The notes under the pieces were generated by a model, which was given only the letters and a program-made list of their open reading frames with translations, ran no database searches and was not told the origin of the DNA. A program made the translations under genes and the position numbers. Positions 15,512 to 23,115 of a stretch of 41,594 bases of DNA are shown piece after piece. Position 1 is the stretch's first letter, and every line of letters starts with the position of its first letter. The stretch is taken from contig NZ_JAQVKA010000006.1 in the NCBI RefSeq assembly GCF_028694895.1, positions 1 through 41,594 of the forward strand, given 5' to 3'. The stretch comes from Sulfurimonas sp. Lineage in GTDB: Bacteria; Campylobacterota; Campylobacteria; Campylobacterales; Sulfurimonadaceae.

Positions 15512-15682
15512 ATGATGAACGCAATGTTTGAGCCATTTGTAGATGTAGTACCAAGTTTCTTTGCTACTTTATCTCAAGGGCCAATGACTCTAACTATTTT
15601 CTTGCACACTGTAATTATACTTCCAATGTTTTGGATTTATAAGCAAGAAAAAGCTCGTTTAGAGCAAGAAGAGGGTAACTAG
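15512..15682 (+). CDS. 56-residue membrane protein following norB
   Basis: A short frame starting MMNAMFEPFVDVVPSFFATL, with one membrane helix at about residues 25-42 (PMTLTIFLHTVIILPMFWIY) and a charged tail ending EEGN. The ribosome-binding site is strong (AAGGAG, 7 bases before the ATG) and the gene begins 11 bases after norB. I infer a small accessory or structural subunit of NorCB, comparable in size and topology to CcoQ in cbb3 oxidases. There is no direct sequence match to show this. The hairpin region before nirS follows. Confidence 0.8.
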   Translation: MMNAMFEPFVDVVPSFFATLSQGPMTLTIFLHTVIILPMFWIYKQEKARLEQEEGN

Positions 15683-15687
15683 TTATC

Positions 15688-15751
15688 GAAACACTATCAG
15701 GGCCCAACAGGGCCTTGAAGTTTCAATATGTTCCGGATCTAAAAAGATCCG
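15688..15751 (+). promoter_or_regulatory. Two consecutive hairpins between nor and nirS
   Basis: The first hairpin (15688-15724) has outer arms GAAAC/GTTTC and an inner nine-pair stem (15697-15705 with 15710-15718, one G-U pair) with an AACA loop. The second (15734-15751) is a perfect CGGATC/GATCCG stem with a TAAAAA loop. Neither is followed by a good run of T, so they look more like attenuating, processing or mRNA-stabilising structures than a full terminator. No promoter is obvious between them and nirS, so nirS may be read through from nor. Confidence 0.6.
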
Positions 15752-15782
15752 TTGATTTGTCTATTTTAGAAGGAGAAATAAA

Positions 15783-17423
15783 ATGAGATTAAATAAATTA
15801 GTATTATCAGTAACTGCGATGACAGTTATTGGTTCAGGGATGTTAGCTCAAGCAGCTGCTTTTGATGCTGAGACTGTTTTTGAAAAAGAGTGCCAAGGGT
15901 GTCATGGTCCTAACCTAGAGGGTGGTGTTGGTTCTGACTTACGTCCTGCCATTACTGCTAAGAAAAACTCTTATGAGTTGGCTGAGACAGTTTTAAATGG
16001 TCGTGCAGGTACTGCTATGCCTTCATTTAAAGATAAGATTACTAAAGATCAAGCTGATGCAATAGTTGATTATATTCAACACTTTAAAGGTAGAATAATT
16101 AAGCAATTAACTCTTGATACAGTTAAAGCTGGTTGGAAACCTCTTAATGACAGAATGGCATTTTTCACAAAATATCCAGACCCTTCTGATGTTAAGAAAA
16201 ATACAGATATTTGTTTCGTAACTGAGCGTGATGCTGAGCGTGTTACGTTTGTTGATGGAACAAGTGGTAAAATTTTATCTAGACACCCAGCTGGTTTCGC
16301 AGTTCACGTAACTGTTACAAACAAGCGTCAGCCTCGTTATGCTTACTCAATCTCTCGTTCAGGTTTAGTAACAATGTTTGACCTTAATACTCCAGGTCAG
16401 CAAAAAATTGCTGAAGTTCAAGTTGGATCAGACTCTCGTGGTCTTGCAGTTTCACCAGATGGTAAATACCTAATGGCTGGAAACTATGTACCAGGCGGTG
16501 CTGTACTTATGGATGCTATGACTCTTGAGCCATTAAAAGTTTATCCAACGTCAAGCGTTATTAAGCCAAATGGTGATATTGATTCATCTCGTGTAGCTGG
16601 TATTTTCGACACTCCATATGGTCCTTATTTTGCATTTGCACTTAAAGATGGTGGTCACGTTTATATCGTAGATTATTCTAAGCCAACTTTCCCAATCGTT
16701 GGAGATATTCCAAACATTGGAGACATTCTTCATGATGGTTTCTTAAATGAAGGAAAAGAGATTGGTCGTTACCTATTTATCGCTTATCAAGGAAGTGACG
16801 TTGTTGGTGTTGTAGACTTTAAAACTAAATCTTTAGTAACAAAAATCTACACAGGTCCAGCATCTAAACCACACCCAGGTCAAGGTTCTTCTTGGTTTAA
16901 TGAGGGTCTAGGCCAACAACTTGGTGCTACTGTTAACATGAACTTAGGTCAAGTAACAATTTGGGATAATCATTTCGATGTTATCCGTCAAATCCCAACT
17001 GGTGGTGGTGGACTATTTGTTGGAACATCTGAGCATACTCCGTTTATTTGGGCGGATAACGTTCTTGGTGGACCAAGTTCTTGGAATCAAGTTCACTTGA
17101 TTAACAAGCAAACTCTAGAGTTAGATAGAATCATCACTGTGGGTACATCTGAGGGTACTGTTACAGATCCTGTAACTCATAAAGTACTTTACAAATGGTC
17201 TGTTCCAACTGTAAAAGATGATAAAGGTGTTGTTGTAGTACCTCGTATACTTCACGCTGAGCCAGCAAATCACGGTCACTGGACTATGATTTCTGAGTGG
17301 AATGCTGGACGTATTGGTATTTATGAAGCTAAAACAGGTAAATTTGTTAAATACATTACTGGTTTAACAACTCCTACGTTTACTTACTCTATCGAGCACA
17401 GACAAACTATTCCAGGTGCATAA
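15783..17423 (+). CDS. nirS: Cytochrome cd1 nitrite reductase
   Basis: Periplasmic enzyme reducing nitrite to NO with heme c and heme d1. Residues 1-26 are a signal peptide ending AQAAA. A cytochrome c domain follows with CQGCH (Cys37, Cys40, His41) and TAMPSFKDK carrying a likely Met ligand. From about residue 105 onward is the eight-bladed d1 propeller, starting FVTERDAERVTFVDG and containing HPAGFAVHVT with the probable proximal heme d1 His, and HAEPANHGHW with the distal histidines. Length 546 is typical. The ribosome-binding site is strong (AGAAGGAG). Codons look optimised, as in norB. It is preceded by two hairpins and followed by another. Confidence 0.97.
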   Translation: MRLNKLVLSVTAMTVIGSGMLAQAAAFDAETVFEKECQGCHGPNLEGGVGSDLRPAITAKKNSYELAETVLNGRAGTAMPSFKDKITKDQADAIVDYIQHFKGRIIKQLTLDTVKAGWKPLNDRMAFFTKYPDPSDVKKNTDICFVTERDAERVTFVDGTSGKILSRHPAGFAVHVTVTNKRQPRYAYSISRSGLVTMFDLNTPGQQKIAEVQVGSDSRGLAVSPDGKYLMAGNYVPGGAVLMDAMTLEPLKVYPTSSVIKPNGDIDSSRVAGIFDTPYGPYFAFALKDGGHVYIVDYSKPTFPIVGDIPNIGDILHDGFLNEGKEIGRYLFIAYQGSDVVGVVDFKTKSLVTKIYTGPASKPHPGQGSSWFNEGLGQQLGATVNMNLGQVTIWDNHFDVIRQIPTGGGGLFVGTSEHTPFIWADNVLGGPSSWNQVHLINKQTLELDRIITVGTSEGTVTDPVTHKVLYKWSVPTVKDDKGVVVVPRILHAEPANHGHWTMISEWNAGRIGIYEAKTGKFVKYITGLTTPTFTYSIEHRQTIPGA

Positions 17424-17433
17424 TTAGCACTTT

Positions 17434-17458
17434 TTCTCTCCCTAATATAGGGGGAGAA
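17434..17458 (+). terminator. Hairpin downstream of nirS
   Basis: A ten-pair stem (17434-17443 with 17449-17458, one T-G pair) with a five-base AATAT loop starts 11 bases after the nirS stop. Only a weak T-containing tail follows (CCTCTTAT), so it may act as a partial terminator or a 3'-end stabiliser that leaves nirS transcript more abundant than the heme d1 genes downstream. Confidence 0.5.
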
Positions 17459-17546
17459 TCCTCTTATAACTACTCATTACTATCTGGTAACAAATAAATT
17501 TTTTGTATCAAACATCACTTTACATAAATTATGAAATAACCTTTTT

Positions 17547-17589
17547 TTGACATTTATAAGCCATAATTCAAGCTTATTTAGGCTAAAAT
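17547..17589 (+). promoter_or_regulatory. Possible promoter of the nirC-nirJ-nirF-nirE unit
   Basis: The 190-base gap before the cytochrome gene contains a consensus -35 hexamer TTGACA (17547-17552), but no -10 sits at ideal spacing; TTATTT (17574-17579) and TAAAAT (17584-17589) are both too far. An inverted repeat ATAAGC/GCTTAT (17556-17561 and 17572-17577) lies between and could be an operator. No FNR-type palindrome was seen here. This is a weak call. Confidence 0.35.
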
Positions 17590-17613
17590 AAAAAGAAAGT
17601 AAAAAGAGAATAT

Positions 17614-17919
17614 ATGAATATAAAATTATTAATAGCGCTATTATTAGCTTCATTTTTATCTGCCCAAGACTCAGAAGGTAAGAAAGTTTTTGAGACTTAC
17701 TGTTGGGGTTGTCATCATCAAACATCAGAAGCATTTGGCCCTCCATTTAAAGAAATAGCACAAAAGAGAACATCAGATGAGATACAAGCGTACATTATTG
17801 ATCCAGAATCAATGTATAAAGCATTTGGCTATAAAAGAACTGTTATGACAAAATTAAAATTAACTGATAAAGAAAGAGAAGATATAGCTAAGTATATTCT
17901 CACATACAAAGGCAATTAA
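17614..17919 (+). CDS. nirC: Periplasmic monoheme cytochrome c, NirC-like
   Basis: A 101-residue protein with a signal peptide (residues 1-17, ending FLSA) and one heme c site CWGCH (Cys30, Cys33, His34). A Met in the C-terminal half (VMTKLKL) is the likely sixth ligand. It is the size of NirC and NirM-type cytochromes, and sits between nirS and nirJ, so it should pass electrons to NirS or act in heme d1 maturation. Sequence alone does not separate NirC from a c551-like donor. Its stop codon directly abuts the nirJ ATG. Confidence 0.8.
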   Translation: MNIKLLIALLLASFLSAQDSEGKKVFETYCWGCHHQTSEAFGPPFKEIAQKRTSDEIQAYIIDPESMYKAFGYKRTVMTKLKLTDKEREDIAKYILTYKGN

Positions 17920-19041
17920 ATGTTTAGGTTATCAAATCTTATCCACTCCGTATTAGAAGATAAACCAGAGAGAGTTCTTAATGGCTCTATTGCTATATGG
18001 AATTTTACAAACCGTTGTAATCTATCTTGCCTACACTGTTACTCTAAATCAACTCTTGATGAAGTAGATACTCTAACAACTGCACAGATAAAAAAGACTA
18101 TTTTAGAGATGAAAGCAAATGGTGTAAAGTTTATAATTTTTTCTGGAGGAGAGCCACTTACTAGAAAAGATCTCTTTGAGATTGCAGATTTCTGTAGAGA
18201 TAATGGAATTATAACTTACCTCTCAAGCAATGGTTTATACTTTACAAAAGGCAATGTTAAACGTATAGTTGACACTTTTAACTATGTAGGTATTAGTATA
18301 GATGGTGATGAGCCGACACATGATCATTTCCGCGGTTTAAAAGGCGCATTTAAAGAGACTCTTAAAGCTGTTCGCCTTGCAAATGAGCATGGTGGTAAAG
18401 TTGGTATCCGCTTTACTATAACAAAAGAGACACTTGGTTCTTTAGAGTATATCTTTGATTTAGCAGAAAAAGAGGAAATCTCAAAAATATATATTTCTCA
18501 TCTTGTATATTCTGGCCGTGGGCTTGATAATCTTAAAATGGATTTATCAAAAGAGCAAAGAAGAAAGAGTGTTGAGTTTATACTAGATAAAGCATTCGAG
18601 TATTATGAAACAGGTAGAGATATAGAGATAGTAACTGGAAATATGGAACAAGACGCAATACTCTTTTTAAATAGATTTGCTCTTAAATACCCAGATTTAA
18701 AAGATAAGATGCGGGATCGTCTTGTTTCATGGGGTGGAAATAGTGCTGGGCGTAAACTATTGAACATAAATAGCGAAGGCGATGTTCGTCCAGATCCATT
18801 TTTTCCACTTACAGTTGGAAACATAATAGAGAAAAACTTTGGCGATGTTTGGCAAGGTGGCGAGCTATTAGATCAGCTTCGTATCCACCCAAGAAAACAG
18901 ATAAGCGGTATCTGTGCTGATTGTGAGCAGATTGATATCTGTAATGGCGGTTCAAGATCTAGAGCGTATGCTATAACTGGCGACTTATGGAGTGAAGATC
19001 CATCATGTTATTTAACTGAACAAGAGAGAAGGAGAGATTAA
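17920..19041 (+). CDS. nirJ: Heme d1 biosynthesis radical SAM protein
   Basis: Replaces propionate side chains of didecarboxysiroheme during formation of heme d1. 373 residues. The radical SAM cluster motif is CNLSCLHC (Cys33, Cys37, Cys40), followed by the SAM-binding GGEP (76-79). The C-terminal region holds a second cysteine set (Cys332, Cys335, Cys341, Cys363) for an auxiliary iron-sulfur cluster, in the SPASM-like arrangement known for NirJ. The gene starts right after the nirC-like stop and shares TAATG with nirF, so nirC-J-F-E are translationally linked. Confidence 0.93.
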   Translation: MFRLSNLIHSVLEDKPERVLNGSIAIWNFTNRCNLSCLHCYSKSTLDEVDTLTTAQIKKTILEMKANGVKFIIFSGGEPLTRKDLFEIADFCRDNGIITYLSSNGLYFTKGNVKRIVDTFNYVGISIDGDEPTHDHFRGLKGAFKETLKAVRLANEHGGKVGIRFTITKETLGSLEYIFDLAEKEEISKIYISHLVYSGRGLDNLKMDLSKEQRRKSVEFILDKAFEYYETGRDIEIVTGNMEQDAILFLNRFALKYPDLKDKMRDRLVSWGGNSAGRKLLNINSEGDVRPDPFFPLTVGNIIEKNFGDVWQGGELLDQLRIHPRKQISGICADCEQIDICNGGSRSRAYAITGDLWSEDPSCYLTEQERRRD

Positions 19042-20177
19042 TGTATATTAGTAAATTTTTAGTAAGTGTTTCTTTGGTGGTGGCTATTGCTACAACTATC
19101 CAAGCAAAAGGAGTAAATCCAGTGCTTGCATCAATCAATACAGATGAGAAAATCTTTGTTGTTGAGAGAGAAGACAAATCACTTGCTGTGATTGAGCAAG
19201 GCATGACAAAAGGCCATATAGAAGGCATGCATGACATGAATCATGGTGTTGTAAAGTTTTATGATAATGATGGTTATGTGATCTCTCGTGATGGATATAT
19301 AATAAAATTTGATCCTATAAATGAGAAAGTTTTAAAAGAGTACAAAACAAGTGATAGTGCGATTGGTTTTACAGTTGAGAAAAACTACATTGCTGTTGCA
19401 AACTATGCTAAAAAAAGTGTTGATATTCTTGATAGAGATTTAAATCCTATAAAATCTTTTGAGACTGGCTCTAAAAATGTTGGTATCAAAAAATATAAAG
19501 ATTATCTTATTTTCTCTCAAATGAATAATGACAAAATCACTGTTTTAAAAGATAAAAATGAGGGTAAAGGCCTTCCTGACTTTGAAATATTCAAAGAGTT
19601 TGAAAATGTTGGAGTTATGCCTTTTGATGCAATGATTAAGAACAATAATTTTATTACTGGATTTTTTAAGAGTGATTTCTTTGGCGTTGTAAATCTAGAC
19701 ACAATGGAGTACTCAAAAATAGATATTTTACTAGATGATAGAAAACCTGTGCTCAAAGTTCCTCACTTTGGTTTTTGGAGCATTAGTGAAGGAAATGTTT
19801 TTATTCCTGCTGTTGGAAACAATAAGGTTTTAGTATATACATCTGATTTTAAATTTGTTAAAAATATTGAAGTTGAGGGTTTACCAGTTTTTACGGCTCT
19901 TAGCCCTGATCAAAAATATATGGCAGTTACTTTTAGTGGAGACAAGTTTCCAATTATGCAAATCATAGATACCAAAACTCTTGAAGTTATTAAAAGATTT
20001 GAATTTGATGGAAAAGTTCTACATGTTAGATGGTCAGAAGATCGTCCTAATCTTTATGTATCTGTAAACGACACAAATAAAGTAGCAGTTATAAACACTA
20101 AAGAGTGGTATTTGGCTCGTGAAATGTTTAATATCACAAAGCCATCTGGCATATTTCTATACAAAGAGGCTAAATAA
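19041..20177 (+). CDS. nirF: Heme d1 biosynthesis protein NirF
   Basis: Catalyses or assists the last dehydrogenation to heme d1. It is a propeller protein related to the d1 domain of NirS but without a cytochrome c domain. An N-terminal signal-like segment (residues 1-22, ending IQAKG) predicts export to the periplasm. Family-like stretches are FVVERED, MNHGVVKFYD, YVISRDGYIIKFDP and LSPDQKYMAVTFSGD. At 378 residues and lacking CxxCH it fits NirF and not NirN. Stop and start codons overlap as TAATG at both ends. Confidence 0.9.
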   Translation: MYISKFLVSVSLVVAIATTIQAKGVNPVLASINTDEKIFVVEREDKSLAVIEQGMTKGHIEGMHDMNHGVVKFYDNDGYVISRDGYIIKFDPINEKVLKEYKTSDSAIGFTVEKNYIAVANYAKKSVDILDRDLNPIKSFETGSKNVGIKKYKDYLIFSQMNNDKITVLKDKNEGKGLPDFEIFKEFENVGVMPFDAMIKNNNFITGFFKSDFFGVVNLDTMEYSKIDILLDDRKPVLKVPHFGFWSISEGNVFIPAVGNNKVLVYTSDFKFVKNIEVEGLPVFTALSPDQKYMAVTFSGDKFPIMQIIDTKTLEVIKRFEFDGKVLHVRWSEDRPNLYVSVNDTNKVAVINTKEWYLAREMFNITKPSGIFLYKEAK

Positions 20178-20917
20178 TGGGCAAAGTTCATCTGACTGGA
20201 GCTGGTCCTGGAGATATAGAGCTACTTACACTTAAAGCACTTAGAGTAATTAGAGAAGCCGATGTAATTATTTACGATCGTCTAGCAAATCCAGATATTT
20301 TACAAGAAGCAAAAAATGGTTGTGAGTTTGTTTATGTTGGCAAGGAAGATGGTAAACATATAATTCCTCAAGATGATATAAACGAAGTTATCTATCAAAA
20401 TGCACTCAAACATGACATTGTTGTTCGTCTAAAAGGGGGAGATCCTTTTGTATTTGGACGTGGTGGAGAAGAAGCCCTATATCTTAAAGAGCGCGGCATT
20501 ACTTTTGATGTAATTCCAGGAATCACCTCTGCGATAAGTGGACCTGCATACGCTGGTATCCCTGTAACTCATAGAGGTGTTTCTGTAAGTTTTAGAGTTG
20601 TAACTGGACATGAGTCTCCAAACAAAAAAGAGTCTCAGATTCCTTGGAATACCTTTATAACAGACGATACAATCGTATTTTTAATGGGTCTTCATAACCT
20701 TCCAAAGATAAGTAAAAAACTCATTGAGCTAGGCAAGCCAAAAGATTATCCATGTGCTGTAATTTCAAGAGGTACAACAAAAGATCAAAGCGTTGTTGTT
20801 GGTACTCTAGAAAATATAGTTGAAAAAACCAAAGATGTTCCAACTCCTGCACTTATAGTTGTTGGCAAGGTTGTTGAACTTAGAGAACAACTACAATGGT
20901 TTGAGGGAAATGAGTAA
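20177..20917 (+). CDS. nirE: Uroporphyrinogen-III C-methyltransferase
   Basis: Uses two SAM to make precorrin-2, the first committed step toward siroheme and heme d1. 246 residues with SUMT motifs: VHLTGAGPGDIELLTLKALR at the N-terminus, RLKGGDPFVFGRGGEE, PGITSAISGPAYAGIPVTHRG, and FLMGLHNLPKI. It is a stand-alone CobA-type enzyme; the partner dehydrogenase/ferrochelatase is the separate gene at 8942. Located as the last heme d1 gene, so NirE is the fitting name. The ATG overlaps the nirF stop, and its own 3' end overlaps the start of the kinase gene. Confidence 0.94.
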   Translation: MGKVHLTGAGPGDIELLTLKALRVIREADVIIYDRLANPDILQEAKNGCEFVYVGKEDGKHIIPQDDINEVIYQNALKHDIVVRLKGGDPFVFGRGGEEALYLKERGITFDVIPGITSAISGPAYAGIPVTHRGVSVSFRVVTGHESPNKKESQIPWNTFITDDTIVFLMGLHNLPKISKKLIELGKPKDYPCAVISRGTTKDQSVVVGTLENIVEKTKDVPTPALIVVGKVVELREQLQWFEGNE

Positions 20918-22436
20918 GCTACTAAACACATCTGAAGCTATACTCATTGCACCAAACATCTACTGGGTTGGTATGCATTTAAAAAATGACCCATTCCAGT
21001 GCCACCCATATCTAATCAAAAATAAAAATGAATCTATCTTAATAGATCCAGGCTCCATGATTGAGTTTGAAGAAACTGTTAGAAAAATTAAAACTCTAAT
21101 AGATATGAAAGATATAAAATATATCATCCTTCATCACCAAGACCCAGATTTAGCAGCTGCTGTACCTGAGATAGAAAAATTAATAAACAGAGATGACCTC
21201 TTAATCGTTACACACTCAAGAATGTCTCTTCTCGTAAAACACTATCTTATAAAATCAAACTATTATGAAATAGATAAAGAAGATCATAAACTAATAACTA
21301 CCAATGGCTTTAGACTTGATTTTCTTACCACTCCATATTGCCACTCACCTGGAGCTTTTGTGAGTTACGAGCCAAGCTCAAAAACCTTATTTTCGGGGGA
21401 TATTTTTGGTGGTATAGAGCACTCTTGGGATTTTTATGCAGATGAGACTTACTTTTTAAAAGCTAAACTTTTTCATCAAGAGTATATGCCTAGCAAAGAT
21501 ATTTTCAACTACGCACTTGGCAAGATAGAAAAGCTAGATATTGATCTTATCGCTCCACAACACGGCTCAATAATAAAGAAAAAATATATAAACAAACTAA
21601 TTGAAGATATGAAAAATCTTGATTGTGGATTATATATTGAAGAGAAGTATAATCGTGAATTAATAGATACTATAAAAGAGCTTCAACAAAAAGAAGTGGC
21701 ATTAAAAGAGCGTGATTTACTAATTTTTGAACAATCAAAAAGAGCAGAGATTGGCGAAATGATTGGAAATATTGCGCATCAATGGCGTCAACCTTTGGCA
21801 ATAGTTAATACTTCAATCGCGATACTCCAAGAAAAAAACAGATTATCTTCTCTTAGTCAAGAAGAATTATCGCAAAAGTTAGAAAAAATAGAAAAACGTG
21901 TTATGTATATGTCCGAGACGATAGAAGATTTTATGAACTACTATAGCCCTGATAAAGAGAAATCTTGGTTTAAAATCTGTGATGCAATAGATAGAAGTCT
22001 AGATATTATGAATATGCAAGAAGAAAATACTCATGTTAAAGTGACTCTTCTTTTTGAAGAAGAACATAGATATTTTGGATTTTTTAACGAACTTGTTCAA
22101 GTATTGGTTTCAATAATCTCAAACATAAACGACATAATTAAAATTAAAAACTTAACAAATATAGTCATTTCTATTTCCATATATAAAGAGAGTGATTATA
22201 TAGTTATCTCTATTTTTGATAATTGTGGCGGTATAGATGATGAGAATCTCAGCAAGATATTTGACCCATACTTTAGTACAAAACACAAATCAATAGGAAC
22301 TGGTCTTGGACTTCATATAGCAAAAAAGATTGTTGAAGAGAATATGCAAGGCCACTTGAGTGCAAAAAATATTTATGATCAAAAGAGTAAAAAAATTGGT
22401 GCAGAATTTACAATAAAGGTAAAAAATGAAAGTTGA
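20910..22436 (+). CDS. Histidine kinase with N-terminal flavodiiron/ODP-type di-iron domain
   Basis: A 508-residue soluble sensor kinase. Residues about 1-235 form a metallo-beta-lactamase fold of the flavodiiron/ODP branch: HQDPDL with candidate ligands His76, Asp78 and Asp80, CHSPG with His145, FSGDIFGG with Asp164, and PQHGS with His218. No flavodoxin domain follows. Instead a coiled-coil linker (about 250-280) leads to a HisKA domain with AHQWRQPL (phospho-acceptor His290) and an HATPase domain with IFDNCGG, FDPYFSTK and GTGLGL (463-468). There is no membrane helix. The start is ATG 20910, overlapping the nirE stop; an earlier ATG at 20859 would lie inside nirE. It probably senses NO or O2 at the di-iron site. 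Confidence 0.9.
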   Translation: MSKLLNTSEAILIAPNIYWVGMHLKNDPFQCHPYLIKNKNESILIDPGSMIEFEETVRKIKTLIDMKDIKYIILHHQDPDLAAAVPEIEKLINRDDLLIVTHSRMSLLVKHYLIKSNYYEIDKEDHKLITTNGFRLDFLTTPYCHSPGAFVSYEPSSKTLFSGDIFGGIEHSWDFYADETYFLKAKLFHQEYMPSKDIFNYALGKIEKLDIDLIAPQHGSIIKKKYINKLIEDMKNLDCGLYIEEKYNRELIDTIKELQQKEVALKERDLLIFEQSKRAEIGEMIGNIAHQWRQPLAIVNTSIAILQEKNRLSSLSQEELSQKLEKIEKRVMYMSETIEDFMNYYSPDKEKSWFKICDAIDRSLDIMNMQEENTHVKVTLLFEEEHRYFGFFNELVQVLVSIISNINDIIKIKNLTNIVISISIYKESDYIVISIFDNCGGIDDENLSKIFDPYFSTKHKSIGTGLGLHIAKKIVEENMQGHLSAKNIYDQKSKKIGAEFTIKVKNES

Positions 22437-23115
22437 AAAAATCAGAGATATATCTATTTTACTAGCAGAAGATGAGAGTGAACTCCGCGAACTATTACAT
22501 GAATACTTACAACTATTTTTTAGCCGAATTTATACCGCTGCAAGTGGCGATGAAGCTTATGACATATACTTGCAAAAAAGACCAAAAATCATTCTAACAG
22601 ACTTAAGCATGCCAAAGCTTGATGGATTAAAGATGATAAGTAAAATAAGAGAAAATGATAAAGAGACCAAGATCATAGTTATGAGCGCTCACTCTGAACA
22701 AGAAAAGCTTCTTCTTGCTATCAAACTTCATCTTGAGGCATACCTCATCAAGCCAATAAAAACAGAAAATTTAAAGACTATTTTATTTGATATTGTAAAA
22801 CAGATAAAAGAAGAATCACACCGTACATACGTTGAAGAAAATATATATTGGGACCATGACACTAGCACACTTTGGAGAGATTCTAGAGAGATAAAACTAA
22901 GAAAGATGGAGAGTATGCTACTAAGACTTCTTTTTTCAAAACCAAATGAGATTTTTTCTACAAAAGAGATTTTTGATTATTTACATACAGAAAAAGATGA
23001 TAAAGAGTTCTCAGTTCACGCGGTAACTTCTCTTATGAAAAGACTTCGCGCAAAACTTCCTGATGAAGTGATTCACAATATTTATGGCTCAGGATACAAA
23101 GTAATACCTATTTAA
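22426..23115 (+). CDS. OmpR-family response regulator
   Basis: 229 residues: receiver domain (about 8-125) with acidic Glu15/Asp16, phospho-acceptor Asp59 (LTDLSMP), Ser87 and Lys109 (LIKP). A winged-helix DNA-binding domain follows (about 135-229), with KMESMLLRLLFSKP, KEIFDYLH and the C-terminal IYGSGYKVIP typical of the Trans_reg_C fold. The gene overlaps the kinase gene by 11 bases, so it is the cognate partner. Placement at the end of the nir operon predicts control of nir, nor or detoxification genes. The stop overlaps the convergent Sel1-repeat gene by 4 bases. Confidence 0.93.
   Translation: MKVEKIRDISILLAEDESELRELLHEYLQLFFSRIYTAASGDEAYDIYLQKRPKIILTDLSMPKLDGLKMISKIRENDKETKIIVMSAHSEQEKLLLAIKLHLEAYLIKPIKTENLKTILFDIVKQIKEESHRTYVEENIYWDHDTSTLWRDSREIKLRKMESMLLRLLFSKPNEIFSTKEIFDYLHTEKDDKEFSVHAVTSLMKRLRAKLPDEVIHNIYGSGYKVIPI

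Noticed and set aside
20859-20909. Upstream in-frame ATG that would lengthen the di-iron kinase by 17 residues
   Set aside because: It lies inside nirE, while ATG 20910 overlaps the nirE stop and follows GAGGG, the same coupling seen between the other nir genes.
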